A stretch of DNA of 64,000 nucleotides. It comes from JACMQW01 sp964536965 (lineage in GTDB: Bacteria; Bdellovibrionota; UBA1018). The translations under genes and the position numbers were made by a program. The notes beneath the pieces are model-generated. The model saw only the letters and a program-made list of their open reading frames with translations. It ran no database searches and was not told the origin of the DNA. This document shows, in pieces, positions 25,968-33,859 of the stretch. Every line of letters begins with the position of its first letter. The stretch's first letter is position 1. The DNA lies in assembly GCA_964536965.1 (NCBI GenBank), contig CAZIAL010000001.1, forward strand, positions 128,415 through 192,414, read 5' to 3'.

Positions 25968-26375
25968 ATGAAAACGTCATTCTTGACCCGATCCGCTTTT
26001 GCCTTCTTTTTCGCCTTCGCGATCTCCGCTCAGGCCGCGCCACGCGAGTGTGTCTTCAAAGATTTAGAACTTGGCCAGATCTATGAGGGCGATACGCCTT
26101 TCGAGATGCTCGAGGAGACCGCGAAACAGATCGATGTACCGGAAATTTTTTCGAAATACGTCGGTGAAATGGATCAAGAACAGTGCAAGGGCGCCGTGCA
26201 GGAGATTTTGGTTCGGAGCAAAGATGACCAATCGGTTTATACTTTCCTCTACACCAACGAAGATAGCTGTGACGGCGGGAATTCTTTCGGAGTGATCCTC
26301 AGCGACGAAACCCCAGCCCCGAATGAAGATAAAGTCATCGCGACGATCAGCGATAGCTTCATCGATTGCCTGTAA
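25968..26375 (+). CDS. Small secreted hypothetical protein
   Basis: A 135-residue protein with a signal peptide (MKTSFLTRSAFAFFFAFAIS, cleavage after AQA). The mature part is acidic with four cysteines (ECVF, QCKG, SCDGG, DCL at the very end), which could form two disulphides. GGGGA lies before the ATG. No family recognised. It separates argG from argH and is followed by a strong hairpin. Confidence 0.75.
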   Translation: MKTSFLTRSAFAFFFAFAISAQAAPRECVFKDLELGQIYEGDTPFEMLEETAKQIDVPEIFSKYVGEMDQEQCKGAVQEILVRSKDDQSVYTFLYTNEDSCDGGNSFGVILSDETPAPNEDKVIATISDSFIDCL

Positions 26376-26450
26376 GTCACGGATAGCGGCGGGCCCTCTC
26401 CTGGGGGACGCCCCGTTCGCTGACCGGAAGATCGAAAAGTTCACCCCGAA

Positions 26451-26482
26451 AGCCCCGGCCAGGTAGTCACCTGGCCGGGGCT
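26451..26482 (+). terminator. Strong hairpin after the small secreted protein gene
   Basis: AGCCCCGGCCAGGT (26451-26464) pairs perfectly with ACCTGGCCGGGGCT (26469-26482) around AGTC. It is followed by TCGTATTTC, a modest T-rich tail. It probably terminates the argG-side transcript, but the weak tail leaves some doubt. Confidence 0.6.
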
Positions 26483-26655
26483 TCGTATTTCGGAAGGTGT
26501 ACAGAGGGTTGGCAACCCGCCACTCCCGGGGTAATCCAACCGTAAGGTTTAGCAGGCAGTCCCGACGCTCCACCGAGAGTCGGTAAAACATCTGCTTCGA
26601 CCGAAGGTTCTTCCAAACGCTGGCCAAACGAGTGGTCGGCATTTAAATCCCGCTT

Positions 26656-26751
26656 CACTTTTAGAAGGGTGCTTCGGGATTGTATCAGGCAGGATGCCGC
26701 GCGGATATAAAGGGCAGGAGGCCCGCTCCCGCAAGCACCCTTCTAAAAGTG
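26656..26751. repeat. 96-base element bounded by 19-base perfect inverted repeats
   Basis: The arms CACTTTTAGAAGGGTGCTT (26656-26674) and AAGCACCCTTCTAAAAGTG (26733-26751) are exact inverse copies around a 58-base centre. The right arm ends 18 bases before the argH ATG. It could be a miniature inverted-repeat element or a regulatory leader structure. No target-site duplication is obvious at its edges. Confidence 0.7.
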
Positions 26752-26769
26752 TAAAAAGAGGTTTAAACG

Positions 26770-28140
26770 ATGTCCAAGCTTTGGGGCGGCGCTTTCGAAA
26801 AAGACACGGACAAACAGGTGGAAGTCTTCACCGCCTCGATGGCCATCGATGAACGCCTCTGGGAAGTCGACATCGCCGGATCCATCGCCCATGCCACCAT
26901 GCTCGGCGACTGCGGAATTCTTCCGAAGGCGGAAGCCACCCTCCTCGTCGAAGGCCTGCGCGGAGTCGGCGAGGGGATTCGGACGGGCAAACTCATTTTC
27001 AACCGCGATGCCGAGGATGTGCACTCCGAGATCGAACGCTTTCTCACGGATGCGATCGGTCCGGTCGCGGGCAAACTCCACACCGCCCGATCGCGCAATG
27101 ACCAGGTCGCCACCGATACGCGGCTTTATTTGCGTTCTAAGATCGTCGAATTCAATCATCAGCTGAAAGTGACCCAGGAGTGGCTGCTCTCGGCCGCGCG
27201 AAAACAGAAACAGACGATCCTGCCGGGGATGACCCACCTCCAGCACGCCCAGCCCATCTCGCTTGCGCACCATCTTCTCGCCTATTTCTGGATGTTCCAG
27301 CGAGATCGCGAACGGCTGGCTGATTTGGTGAAGCGCGTGAATCGGATGCCGCTGGGGTCCGCGGCGCTCGCGGGCACGCCGTTCCCGATCGATCGCCAGC
27401 AGACGGCGAAACTCCTCGGATTCGAAAGTCCGACGGAAAACTCTCTCGATGCCGTCTCCGATCGCGACTATATAATCGAGTTCCTGACCGCGGCCTCGCT
27501 CATCATGATGCATCTTTCGCGCTTGTCCGAGGAGCTGATCATCTGGTCGACCCCGGAATTCGGTTTCGTGAAACTCGATGATTCGGTCACGACCGGTTCG
27601 AGCATCATGCCGCAGAAAAAGAATCCGGACGTCGCCGAGCTCATTCGCGGAAAGACCGGCCGCGTTTACGGCGCGCTCATGGGCGCGCTCACGATGCTGA
27701 AGGCCCTACCGCTTTCGTATAACCGAGACCTCCAGGAAGATAAGACCTTTCTCTTCGAAGGGGTCGATACGGCGCTCGCCTCCATTCGTCTCATGCGGCT
27801 CATGCTTTCGACCGCCCGGTTCGATTCGTCGCGGATGCAGAAATCCCTCGAAGGGGATTTTTCGAACGCCACGGAAATCGCCGACTATCTCGCGGCGAAA
27901 GGTCTGCCCTTCCGGCAGGCGCATGAGGTTTCCGGCCGGACCGTGAAATACTGTACGGAACGGAAAAAGGCGATCGAATCCCTGACTCTAGCGGAGCTCC
28001 AGTCCATCGACGCGAACTTCGCCGCGGACGTGCTACCGAAACTTTCTCATGTCGCCGCGATGCAGGCTCGAAAGAGTGAAGGCGGAACGGGAGTCGAAGC
28101 CGTCGAGCGCCAGATTGAACTGGCGGCCGCGTCCCTTTGA
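26770..28140 (+). CDS. argH: Argininosuccinate lyase
   Basis: A 456-residue member of the fumarase/aspartase superfamily that splits argininosuccinate to arginine and fumarate. The N-terminus KLWGGAFEKDTDKQVEVFTAS, the TARSRNDQVATDTRLYLR segment and the signature GSSIMPQKKNPD with its catalytic serine are all present, and the length is typical. GAGG eight bases before the ATG supports the start. The stop overlaps the TTG start of the next gene by four bases. Confidence 0.95.
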   Translation: MSKLWGGAFEKDTDKQVEVFTASMAIDERLWEVDIAGSIAHATMLGDCGILPKAEATLLVEGLRGVGEGIRTGKLIFNRDAEDVHSEIERFLTDAIGPVAGKLHTARSRNDQVATDTRLYLRSKIVEFNHQLKVTQEWLLSAARKQKQTILPGMTHLQHAQPISLAHHLLAYFWMFQRDRERLADLVKRVNRMPLGSAALAGTPFPIDRQQTAKLLGFESPTENSLDAVSDRDYIIEFLTAASLIMMHLSRLSEELIIWSTPEFGFVKLDDSVTTGSSIMPQKKNPDVAELIRGKTGRVYGALMGALTMLKALPLSYNRDLQEDKTFLFEGVDTALASIRLMRLMLSTARFDSSRMQKSLEGDFSNATEIADYLAAKGLPFRQAHEVSGRTVKYCTERKKAIESLTLAELQSIDANFAADVLPKLSHVAAMQARKSEGGTGVEAVERQIELAAASL

Positions 28141-28982
28141 CGGCGAATCGCTGGGCGTTCGCGCTTCTTTTCCTCGTCGAAGCGTTCGGACCGACGAAGG
28201 CAGTTGCGGAGGACGCTTCGAAGCGGCCCATCGAGTACCGCATCGAAATTCCCGCCGGCGGAGCCGAAGGAAAGAAATATCCTGCCGTCATGGTATTCGG
28301 TGGATTCGAGACGGCAGCGGACGCCTTGGATCTGATTGAACTCCCCGAACCCATGGTTCTCGCGAGTTTTGATTATCCGTATTTCGGTCCGAAGCGGATT
28401 CGATTTCCGGCCGTGCTCTCCGAAGCGCCGAAGCTGAAACGTGCGATCCATCGCACGATCGAAGAAATTCCCCGGCTTCGCCGGCATCTTGCCGCGCATC
28501 CTTCGGTGGACCCCGCGCGGATTACGGTCCTCGGCGCGAGTTTCGGCGCGCCGCTCGTGATTTACGCCAGCGCTCGCGATCCCGAGCTCCGGCGGTTGGT
28601 CGTGATCCATGGTTTCGGCCGAATTCGCGAGACCATCGAAGCTCGCGTGACGCAAAGTCTCGCGCGCAAAAAAGCGTGGCCGAAATGGGTCATCGAGGGA
28701 ATCGGCGCCCTCGCGGGATATTTAGCTTGGGTCTACCTCGACCTTCCCGAAATCGAAGAGGAAGCGCGCAAGCTCTCGGCCGGCCACCGCACGCTGCTGA
28801 TCGAAGCGACCGAAGACGAGTTTATTCCGCGGTCCGCGCGCGAATCTCTCCGCTCGGCGCTCGCCGAATCGAAAACGGACCTTCGCTACCATCCGATGCC
28901 GGGAAAACACCTCGGTCCCGGTGCCGACGAACTGATCCGGAAACTGACCGCCGTGGCGATGCGCTGGCTCGCGGAAACCTGA
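28137..28982 (+). CDS. Exported alpha/beta-hydrolase
   Basis: A 281-residue protein beginning with a TTG codon that overlaps the argH stop (TTGA). A signal peptide (residues ~1-24) is followed by a dienelactone-hydrolase-like fold. The nucleophile elbow is VLGASFGAP, serine 135. The probable acid is the Asp in EATEDEFIP, and the histidine lies in GKHLGPG. Substrate unknown; an esterase or peptidase acting in the envelope is plausible. Co-transcription with argH is implied by the overlap, although no functional link to arginine is apparent. Confidence 0.78.
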   Translation: MTANRWAFALLFLVEAFGPTKAVAEDASKRPIEYRIEIPAGGAEGKKYPAVMVFGGFETAADALDLIELPEPMVLASFDYPYFGPKRIRFPAVLSEAPKLKRAIHRTIEEIPRLRRHLAAHPSVDPARITVLGASFGAPLVIYASARDPELRRLVVIHGFGRIRETIEARVTQSLARKKAWPKWVIEGIGALAGYLAWVYLDLPEIEEEARKLSAGHRTLLIEATEDEFIPRSARESLRSALAESKTDLRYHPMPGKHLGPGADELIRKLTAVAMRWLAET

Positions 28983-28990
28983 GTTCGGTC

Positions 28991-29464
28991 TTAGCTACGG
29001 TAGTATCGGCAGGAAACTTCGGCGTCGACGAACATCGTCGTTCCATCGGACAAGGGAATATTCCTCGACTCGGAGCTCTTCCCGCGGCCGATCTCTCGAA
29101 GCTTGATGCTGTCGCGGGCTCCGCCTTGGACTTCGAAGACTACTTCGAAGACCGTCCGGGGGCGCCGCTGTTCGAAGTTCAGCGAAAGGACGGATTCGAT
29201 GATCGTCAACGTGCCCAGCGGAATGTCCCGCTGCGGGTAGGAGTGGACGGTGCGAAGGCGCCGAGCTTCGGCTACACTGTCGATTCGGTACTTAGAATGG
29301 GCGGTGAGTTCGGTTCCGGCGCGCCGTGCTTTCACGGTCGTCGTACAGGCGATGCCTTTTTCGCGCTTTTCGGGGCCGGCCGAAGGCGATGCGGACGTGG
29401 TCGTCGAGGTCAGTCCGAGGATGAGGATGCCCATAGGTAGAAAAGCGAAGGCGAGGTTTTTCAT
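28991..29464 (-). CDS. Small secreted hypothetical protein
   Basis: A 157-residue protein with a signal peptide (MKNLAFAFLPMGILILGLTS, Ser/Thr-rich cleavage region). Two cysteines, in IACTTT and VSCRYYRS, could pair. The fold looks beta-rich. GGAG precedes the ATG. Convergent with the hydrolase gene. Family not recognised. Confidence 0.72.
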   Translation of the reverse strand: MKNLAFAFLPMGILILGLTSTTTSASPSAGPEKREKGIACTTTVKARRAGTELTAHSKYRIDSVAEARRLRTVHSYPQRDIPLGTLTIIESVLSLNFEQRRPRTVFEVVFEVQGGARDSIKLREIGRGKSSESRNIPLSDGTTMFVDAEVSCRYYRS

Positions 29465-29634
29465 GGGGAGTCTCCTTGCCTCCTACTTTGCAGATTCGAG
29501 GCCGAGAATCCTAGGGCGAATTGGTCGGAGGTGTTTAGTCTTTGGGAGGAAGCGGGGTCTGTCCCCGGCTTTGGCAGGGGTGAATGATGGGTTTCGCGAT
29601 GCGACATTCGCGGACACGATGAGGCGAAAATGCA

Positions 29635-29665
29635 AAACGGCCGACGCGATTGGCGTCGACCGTTT
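29635..29665 (-). terminator. Terminator-like hairpin after the 29689-30135 gene
   Basis: On the minus strand AAACGGTCGACGCC and GCGTCGGCCGTTT form a stem of about 13 pairs around AATC, with one or two mismatches, followed by TGCATTTTCGCC. It lies 24 bases past the stop of the leftward secreted-protein gene. Confidence 0.6.
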
Positions 29666-29688
29666 GTCTGATCAAGGTCTGTTCGCAG

Positions 29689-30135
29689 CTATTCGTTTCG
29701 GCTCGAAACCAGTTCGCAGTCCGACTTCTGGTAGGGTTCGAGTCTATGCATGTAGTTCTCGCCGATCACCATTGCCGAGTAGGACGGCTCCGATCCACTG
29801 GTGTCGCGGGTGATTTTCAGAAAACCATTTTCCGCGTAAACCGAACCCAGCCCGATGATGAATTTACCCGTGTATGGATTTCGATCGGGTGCGTACTGCG
29901 TATCTTCAGAAGTGAGCGTCAGGAGCTTTCCACTTCGGTCATAGCGAGAAATCTCCGCCTGATCCCGGAGCACAGTGCCGGAATTCTCGACGAGATAGTC
30001 TTCAGCGAGAACGACCTTGAATTTGTGAGCGGATTCGTTCGCGAGATCTGGACAGCTCAATTCAATGATTCCGGAAGCGAGCGCTTGCGTGGATAGGAAA
30101 AAGGTCGAAAGGATGACTACGAGACGTCTTTTCAT
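29689..30135 (-). CDS. Small secreted hypothetical protein
   Basis: A 148-residue protein with a signal peptide (MKRRLVVILSTFFLSTQALA) and a mature part of beta-strand character with two cysteines (LSCPDL and SDCELV), likely one disulphide. GGAG sits a few bases before the ATG. Similar small beta-rich exported proteins occur elsewhere in the window, but I do not recognise a family. A GTCTAA-type palindrome lies 132 bases upstream. Confidence 0.73.
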   Translation of the reverse strand: MKRRLVVILSTFFLSTQALASGIIELSCPDLANESAHKFKVVLAEDYLVENSGTVLRDQAEISRYDRSGKLLTLTSEDTQYAPDRNPYTGKFIIGLGSVYAENGFLKITRDTSGSEPSYSAMVIGENYMHRLEPYQKSDCELVSSRNE

Positions 30136-30266
30136 GGGGTACTCCGATAAGAGGTTAGCGATAAATCACGCTCCTCCTCTAGGCAGGAGTCGTGCCAGCG
30201 AGAGAGCCATTCCGTTCGACGTTAACCCGGTTTCTTCCGTTGGAACCGTTACCCGGATAGCCGGCT

Positions 30267-30281
30267 GTCTAAAACTTAGAC
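30267..30281. promoter_or_regulatory. Palindrome GTCTAA-N3-TTAGAC
   Basis: GTCTAAAACTTAGAC is a perfect six-base inverted repeat with a three-base centre. A near copy, GTCTAAACCTTTGAC, is at 46943-46957. Both lie 130-145 bases upstream of leftward genes for secreted proteins. It could be a regulator site. No regulator is assigned. Confidence 0.35.
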
Positions 30282-30321
30282 GAGTCTCCGGAAATGGGGT
30301 GATTTCGCGAACGGAGCGGAC

Positions 30322-31011
30322 TCAATTCTTCAGGCGAAACGAGATCTTCCCCGCGCAAGGCCCACCCGCGATTTCGACTTCGATCGGTCCCTCGCCGGTA
30401 AATGCCGATTTAAACACGACGATCCCTTCGACGCGATCACCCGGCTTCAGCGTTGACTTCTTCAGAGCCACCGGCTCGATCGCCGCGATTCGCTTCCGCA
30501 GGGCGACGGCTTTCTCCTGAGAACTCGCCGCATCCTTCTGTTTCTCGCGGTACTGCGAGTTCGCCGAGTCGATCGAAGCATCCGCGGATTCGCCTTTAAG
30601 AGTCCCCAGCGCTTCGATGCCCTGGAACGTGTCCATCCGCGTACGGGATTCGAAGGTTTCCGCCAACGCTTTCAGTTCTTTTACGTAGGTTTCGGGATCG
30701 AGAGCGGAGATCGGAGTGGTCGGGAGAATTTCCGGGTTCGCGGAAATGGAAAGCGAGGTCGGCAGGAATTCGAACGGGGCCTCGGACTTGCTGGTCACGC
30801 GTACGCGAAGGAGCATTTCGTCCGCGTTCGAAGATTCGCTCCCGAGCTGGAAGACGCATTTAGGAGTGACGAGAGTGCCGAGCGGAATCCCGTTCAGTAT
30901 TTCCGGCTTTTCGGCGGTCGGTTCGAGCCGGTAGCGGGTCGCGCAGCCGGACCCGCCGAGGGAAGAAATAAAAACGAGGGAGCCGACAACGAAAGGCGCG
31001 TAAGTCTGCAT
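30322..31011 (-). CDS. Hypothetical lipoprotein with coiled-coil segment
   Basis: A 229-residue protein with a lipoprotein signal (lipobox region SLGGSGC, cysteine 23). The mature protein starts with a beta-rich part, has a helical and probably coiled-coil section around residues 145-175 (SQYREKQKDAASSQEKAVAL), and ends with another beta-rich part containing VEIAGGPCAGK. A TTGGGA/TAGAAT promoter with 17-base spacing (31021-31049) ends 9 bases before the ATG, leaving almost no leader. Function unknown. Confidence 0.75.
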   Translation of the reverse strand: MQTYAPFVVGSLVFISSLGGSGCATRYRLEPTAEKPEILNGIPLGTLVTPKCVFQLGSESSNADEMLLRVRVTSKSEAPFEFLPTSLSISANPEILPTTPISALDPETYVKELKALAETFESRTRMDTFQGIEALGTLKGESADASIDSANSQYREKQKDAASSQEKAVALRKRIAAIEPVALKKSTLKPGDRVEGIVVFKSAFTGEGPIEVEIAGGPCAGKISFRLKN

Positions 31012-31020
31012 GATTCTTCG

Positions 31021-31049
31021 ATTCTACTCCGAGTCAGGTCGAATCCCAA
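31021..31049 (-). promoter_or_regulatory. Promoter of the 30322-31011 lipoprotein gene
   Basis: TTGGGA (31044-31049) and TAGAAT (31021-31026) on the minus strand are separated by 17 bases. Nine bases lie between the -10 and the ATG, so the expected leader is only about 2-3 bases. Confidence 0.55.
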
Positions 31050-31089
31050 GTCGCAACCCCGGCGTCAGAATTACGCCGATACGATCGGA

Positions 31090-31560
31090 TCAGTTTTTAA
31101 TCTGCGTGGGCGGGAACTTCGCCTGGTCGCGTGCTTCGATCTGCCCGTTGATCACGACCGTGTAAAAGATCGGAGTCGCGGCCGCGACCGTCGCGCTCAC
31201 TCCGCAGTAGCGAGTCATCGAGAGGGTTACCGCTTCCAGCGCAAACGGAAGTTCCTTTTCGCGATCGGTGAATTCGATCTGCATCTCGTAAATCAGATCG
31301 AGTTGCGAAAGGATTTTCGGGTGGGTATCTCGAAGCTCGCCTTCGCCACTCATCGAAAAAGAACGCAAGTCGAGTTTCTTTTTGCGGACGAGCGAAACGA
31401 CGTCCATCCCGGTACAGCCTAAGACCGACGCGATCATCAGTTCTTTCGGGGTCGGCCCGGTATCTTTACCTCCGAGCGTCGATAGATCCATACGCACGGA
31501 GTGACTGCGAATCTTCGATTCGAAGGACATTCCCTCAATCCATTTCATTTCGGCTTTCAT
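31090..31560 (-). CDS. OsmC/Ohr-family protein
   Basis: A 156-residue protein of the OsmC fold, whose members are thiol peroxidases reducing organic hydroperoxides. Two cysteines stand in the family positions, C49 in ASVLGCTGMDVV and C119 in TRYCGVSAT. The arrangement fits the general OsmC group more than Ohr proper. It is cytoplasmic, with no signal peptide. A GAAAGG site precedes the ATG. It follows the pirin gene by 13 bases on the same strand, suggesting an oxidative-stress pair. Confidence 0.85.
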   Translation of the reverse strand: MKAEMKWIEGMSFESKIRSHSVRMDLSTLGGKDTGPTPKELMIASVLGCTGMDVVSLVRKKKLDLRSFSMSGEGELRDTHPKILSQLDLIYEMQIEFTDREKELPFALEAVTLSMTRYCGVSATVAAATPIFYTVVINGQIEARDQAKFPPTQIKN

Positions 31561-31573
31561 TCGTGAACCTTTC

Positions 31574-32275
31574 TTAAGCGAGGTCGAAGACGAGGAATTC
31601 CGCTTTGCCCGAAGTCACTTCGAATCGGAGGAGTTTTTCATCGCTGACCGCGGCGCCGTCCCCCGCTTCGAGGGTTTGTCCGTTGAGTTGCACGTCACCG
31701 CGCGCGACCTGTACCCAGGCGTGTCGCCCGGGCGCAAGCGAGAGTTCGGTTTTCTGGTTCGCCTCGAGTACCGAAGCGTAAAGGGTGACGTCCTGGCGAA
31801 CCGCGACTGAGCCGTCTCGGCCGTCCGGAGAGGCGACGACCCGGAGCTTTCCGAGTTTTTCGGCTTCGATGAAGTGTTTCTGATCGTAGCGAGGGGATGC
31901 GTTCTTCTCGTTCGGCAGCAGCCAGATCTGCAGAAGGTGCACGCCCTCGCTCGCCGAGGGATTCTTTTCGCTATGGAGCACGCCGCTGCCGGCGCTCATG
32001 TACTGGACATCGCCCGGTCGAATGATCGAACCGTTGCCCATGGAGTCCTGGTGCTCGAGGGCCCCCTCGAGAATATACGTCACGATTTCCATATCGCGAT
32101 GCGGGTGAGTGCCGAATCCGTTCGCGGGCTGGACGCGATCTTCGTTAATCACGCGGAGCGCTCGGAAGCCCATGTGCTCGCGGTCGAAATATTCGCCGAA
32201 AGAGAAACTATGTTTGGCCAGTAGCCAGCCGTGGTCGGCCTGACCGCGTTCTGCGGATTTTCTGAGTTTGATCAT
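31574..32275 (-). CDS. Pirin-family bicupin protein
   Basis: A 233-residue bicupin. The N-terminal cupin carries the metal-binding pattern THPHRDMEIVTYILEG, and HQDSMGNGSIIRPGDVQYMS and GSGVLHSEKN follow. Related YhhW proteins show quercetin 2,3-dioxygenase activity in vitro, while the cellular role is generally unclear. The start at 32275 (MIKLRKSAERG) is supported by AAAGG seven bases upstream and by the normal family start. It is followed by the OsmC gene. Confidence 0.87.
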   Translation of the reverse strand: MIKLRKSAERGQADHGWLLAKHSFSFGEYFDREHMGFRALRVINEDRVQPANGFGTHPHRDMEIVTYILEGALEHQDSMGNGSIIRPGDVQYMSAGSGVLHSEKNPSASEGVHLLQIWLLPNEKNASPRYDQKHFIEAEKLGKLRVVASPDGRDGSVAVRQDVTLYASVLEANQKTELSLAPGRHAWVQVARGDVQLNGQTLEAGDGAAVSDEKLLRFEVTSGKAEFLVFDLA

Positions 32276-32332
32276 AAAGTGCCTTTCATTCCTCAATATG
32301 GGATCGAAAGGTGAAAGGTCAATCTTTTGCGA

Positions 32333-33100
32333 TCAGCCCGTTATCGCCGTGCGATAGGCGAGGCTCGCTCCCGCGACGGTGAGCAGTGCGTAGACGATGA
32401 TGCGAAAGGTCGCTTCGCTGACCCTTTCGTGGACCCGCATCCCCGTGAACATCCCGGCCAGTACGGCGGGGAGGAGAAAGGCCGAATTCCGCAAACTTTC
32501 CGCGCCGATTTTTCCGCTGAAAATGAGCGAGAAAAAGAGAGCGGTATTCAGGATAAGCCAGAGCAGCGCGAGCGTCGTGCGGAACTGGCGCTTGTCGGGA
32601 ATTTCCCTCGACGCGAAATAGACGATGAATGGACCGCCCGATGCATAAAGACCCTGCATGATTCCCCCCGCGGCGAGGAGAAATCGGCCCTGCATCGGAG
32701 AGAGCTTCTTCCGTGGATTGCCCAGGCCCGCTCCACGCCGGTGAGCGAGCGAGACCGTCGCGAGTTCCATCAGTCCCAGCAGCGCGACCACGATGCCGAA
32801 GCCGAGCTTGAGGGCTCGCGACGGAGCGATGTTGAAAATGAGAATTCCGATCGGTAGCGCGGCGCCCGCCCACGGGAGAATTTTGGTGAATAGAACGCGA
32901 CGGTCGACGTCGCGCCAGTAGCGGAGGACGATCACGATGCTGAGAATCAGGTTGAGCGGAACCAGCATCGGAATGAGTTCTTCGATGCTGAAAAACTGCG
33001 CGCCGAAAATGATCGCGAGAATGGTCGCCCCGAAACCCGCGCAAGCTTCCACGAGGTTCGAGAAAAACACGATCGTCATCAGTGGAATTAGCTTTTCCAT
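32333..33100 (-). CDS. TauE/SafE-family anion permease
   Basis: A 255-residue membrane protein with about eight hydrophobic helices. The N-terminal FFSNLVEACAGFGATI and the mid-protein GIMQGLYASGGPFIVYF correspond to the two inverted repeats of the TauE/SafE (DUF81) family, which export sulfite, sulfoacetate or related organic anions. The start at 33100 has GGGAGAG nearby. It is divergent from the ceramidase-like gene, 38 bases between starts, so a functional link, for example export of a polar breakdown product, is possible but speculative. Confidence 0.85.
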   Translation of the reverse strand: MEKLIPLMTIVFFSNLVEACAGFGATILAIIFGAQFFSIEELIPMLVPLNLILSIVIVLRYWRDVDRRVLFTKILPWAGAALPIGILIFNIAPSRALKLGFGIVVALLGLMELATVSLAHRRGAGLGNPRKKLSPMQGRFLLAAGGIMQGLYASGGPFIVYFASREIPDKRQFRTTLALLWLILNTALFFSLIFSGKIGAESLRNSAFLLPAVLAGMFTGMRVHERVSEATFRIIVYALLTVAGASLAYRTAITG

Positions 33101-33138
33101 AGGGGCTCTCCCGGAGGATATTCGAAAGCGAGGCAAAC

Positions 33139-33849
33139 ATGAACGAACTTCTCGAAATCATCCGTGATGTCCGGGACTGTCCTTGGTCCGACTGGGCGCC
33201 GGCGACTCTGAAGTTCTGCGAGGCCCATGTCTGCGCATGGATCGTCGCTCCCGCCGAAACGTGGTCGAATCTGGCCTATCTCCTCGTGGGCTTCTGGCTG
33301 ATCTTTCGGGGGCGTTCGCGAGTCGAAACCCGGCTGGGTTTATACGCGATCGTCGTGGGGATTTGCTCCTCGCTCTTCCACGCTTCCTACACTTACGCGT
33401 TCGAGACCCTGGATCTCGCTTCGATGTTCTTTCTCGGCTTCGAAATTCTCTACCAAGCGCTCGGGAGGCTCGGATGGATTCGCGGAAAGTCGCCGATCCC
33501 GCTTTTCGGTCTCCTCCTGGCGGGTGGCGTCGCGCTCCTCCTGTCGACGCGTGGCGCGGATCGTCTGCTCGTCTTCACCGGACTGATCGCGCTCGGGGTC
33601 TGGTTCGAGCTCCTCATTTTCGTGCGCGAGCGCCGGTATCGGCGAGAGGGTCGCACCGTCCCTCCGATCGACTACGCGCCGTTCGGTTGGAGTCTCGGGC
33701 TCTTCGCGGTCGCATTCGGGTTCTGGGTCCTCGACTACCAGGGTATCCTCTGTGTTCCGGACCGGCATTTCTTCTCGGGTCACGCGGCCTGGCACGTCGT
33801 GAACGCAGGCTGTTTTTTGACGCTTTCGAGATTCTATCGCCCGCGCTAG
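33139..33849 (+). CDS. CREST-superfamily ceramidase-like membrane hydrolase
   Basis: A 236-residue protein with about seven transmembrane helices. The residues that define the alkaline-ceramidase/PAQR superfamily are all present: FCEAHVCAWIVAPAETWSNL at 26-44 with E40, S77 and H81 in CSSLFHASYTY, D92 in TLDLASM, and H215 and H219 in GHAAWHV. These align in register with the zinc site of human ACER3 (S77, H81, D92, H217, H221 as I recall). Such enzymes cleave the amide bond of ceramides to give a long-chain base and fatty acid. The next gene, 10 bases on, resembles S1P lyase. Ceramidase activity is inferred; another amide or lipid hydrolase is possible. Confidence 0.8.
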   Translation: MNELLEIIRDVRDCPWSDWAPATLKFCEAHVCAWIVAPAETWSNLAYLLVGFWLIFRGRSRVETRLGLYAIVVGICSSLFHASYTYAFETLDLASMFFLGFEILYQALGRLGWIRGKSPIPLFGLLLAGGVALLLSTRGADRLLVFTGLIALGVWFELLIFVRERRYRREGRTVPPIDYAPFGWSLGLFAVAFGFWVLDYQGILCVPDRHFFSGHAAWHVVNAGCFLTLSRFYRPR

Positions 33850-33859
33850 GCTTAGGCCT

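Larger units (their letters stand above)
26376..26769. other. 394-base non-coding stretch before argH
   Basis: Holds a 14-base-pair GC-rich hairpin (26451-26482) and a separate 19-base perfect inverted repeat (26656-26674 with 26733-26751), plus the argH ribosome site GAGG at 26758-26761. No supported reading frame. A TATAAA at 26706-26711 could be the argH -10 but lacks a well-spaced -35. Confidence 0.6.

Noticed and set aside
26714..26769. Arginine attenuator with leader peptide before argH
   Set aside because: No short frame with consecutive Arg codons is present in the leader.
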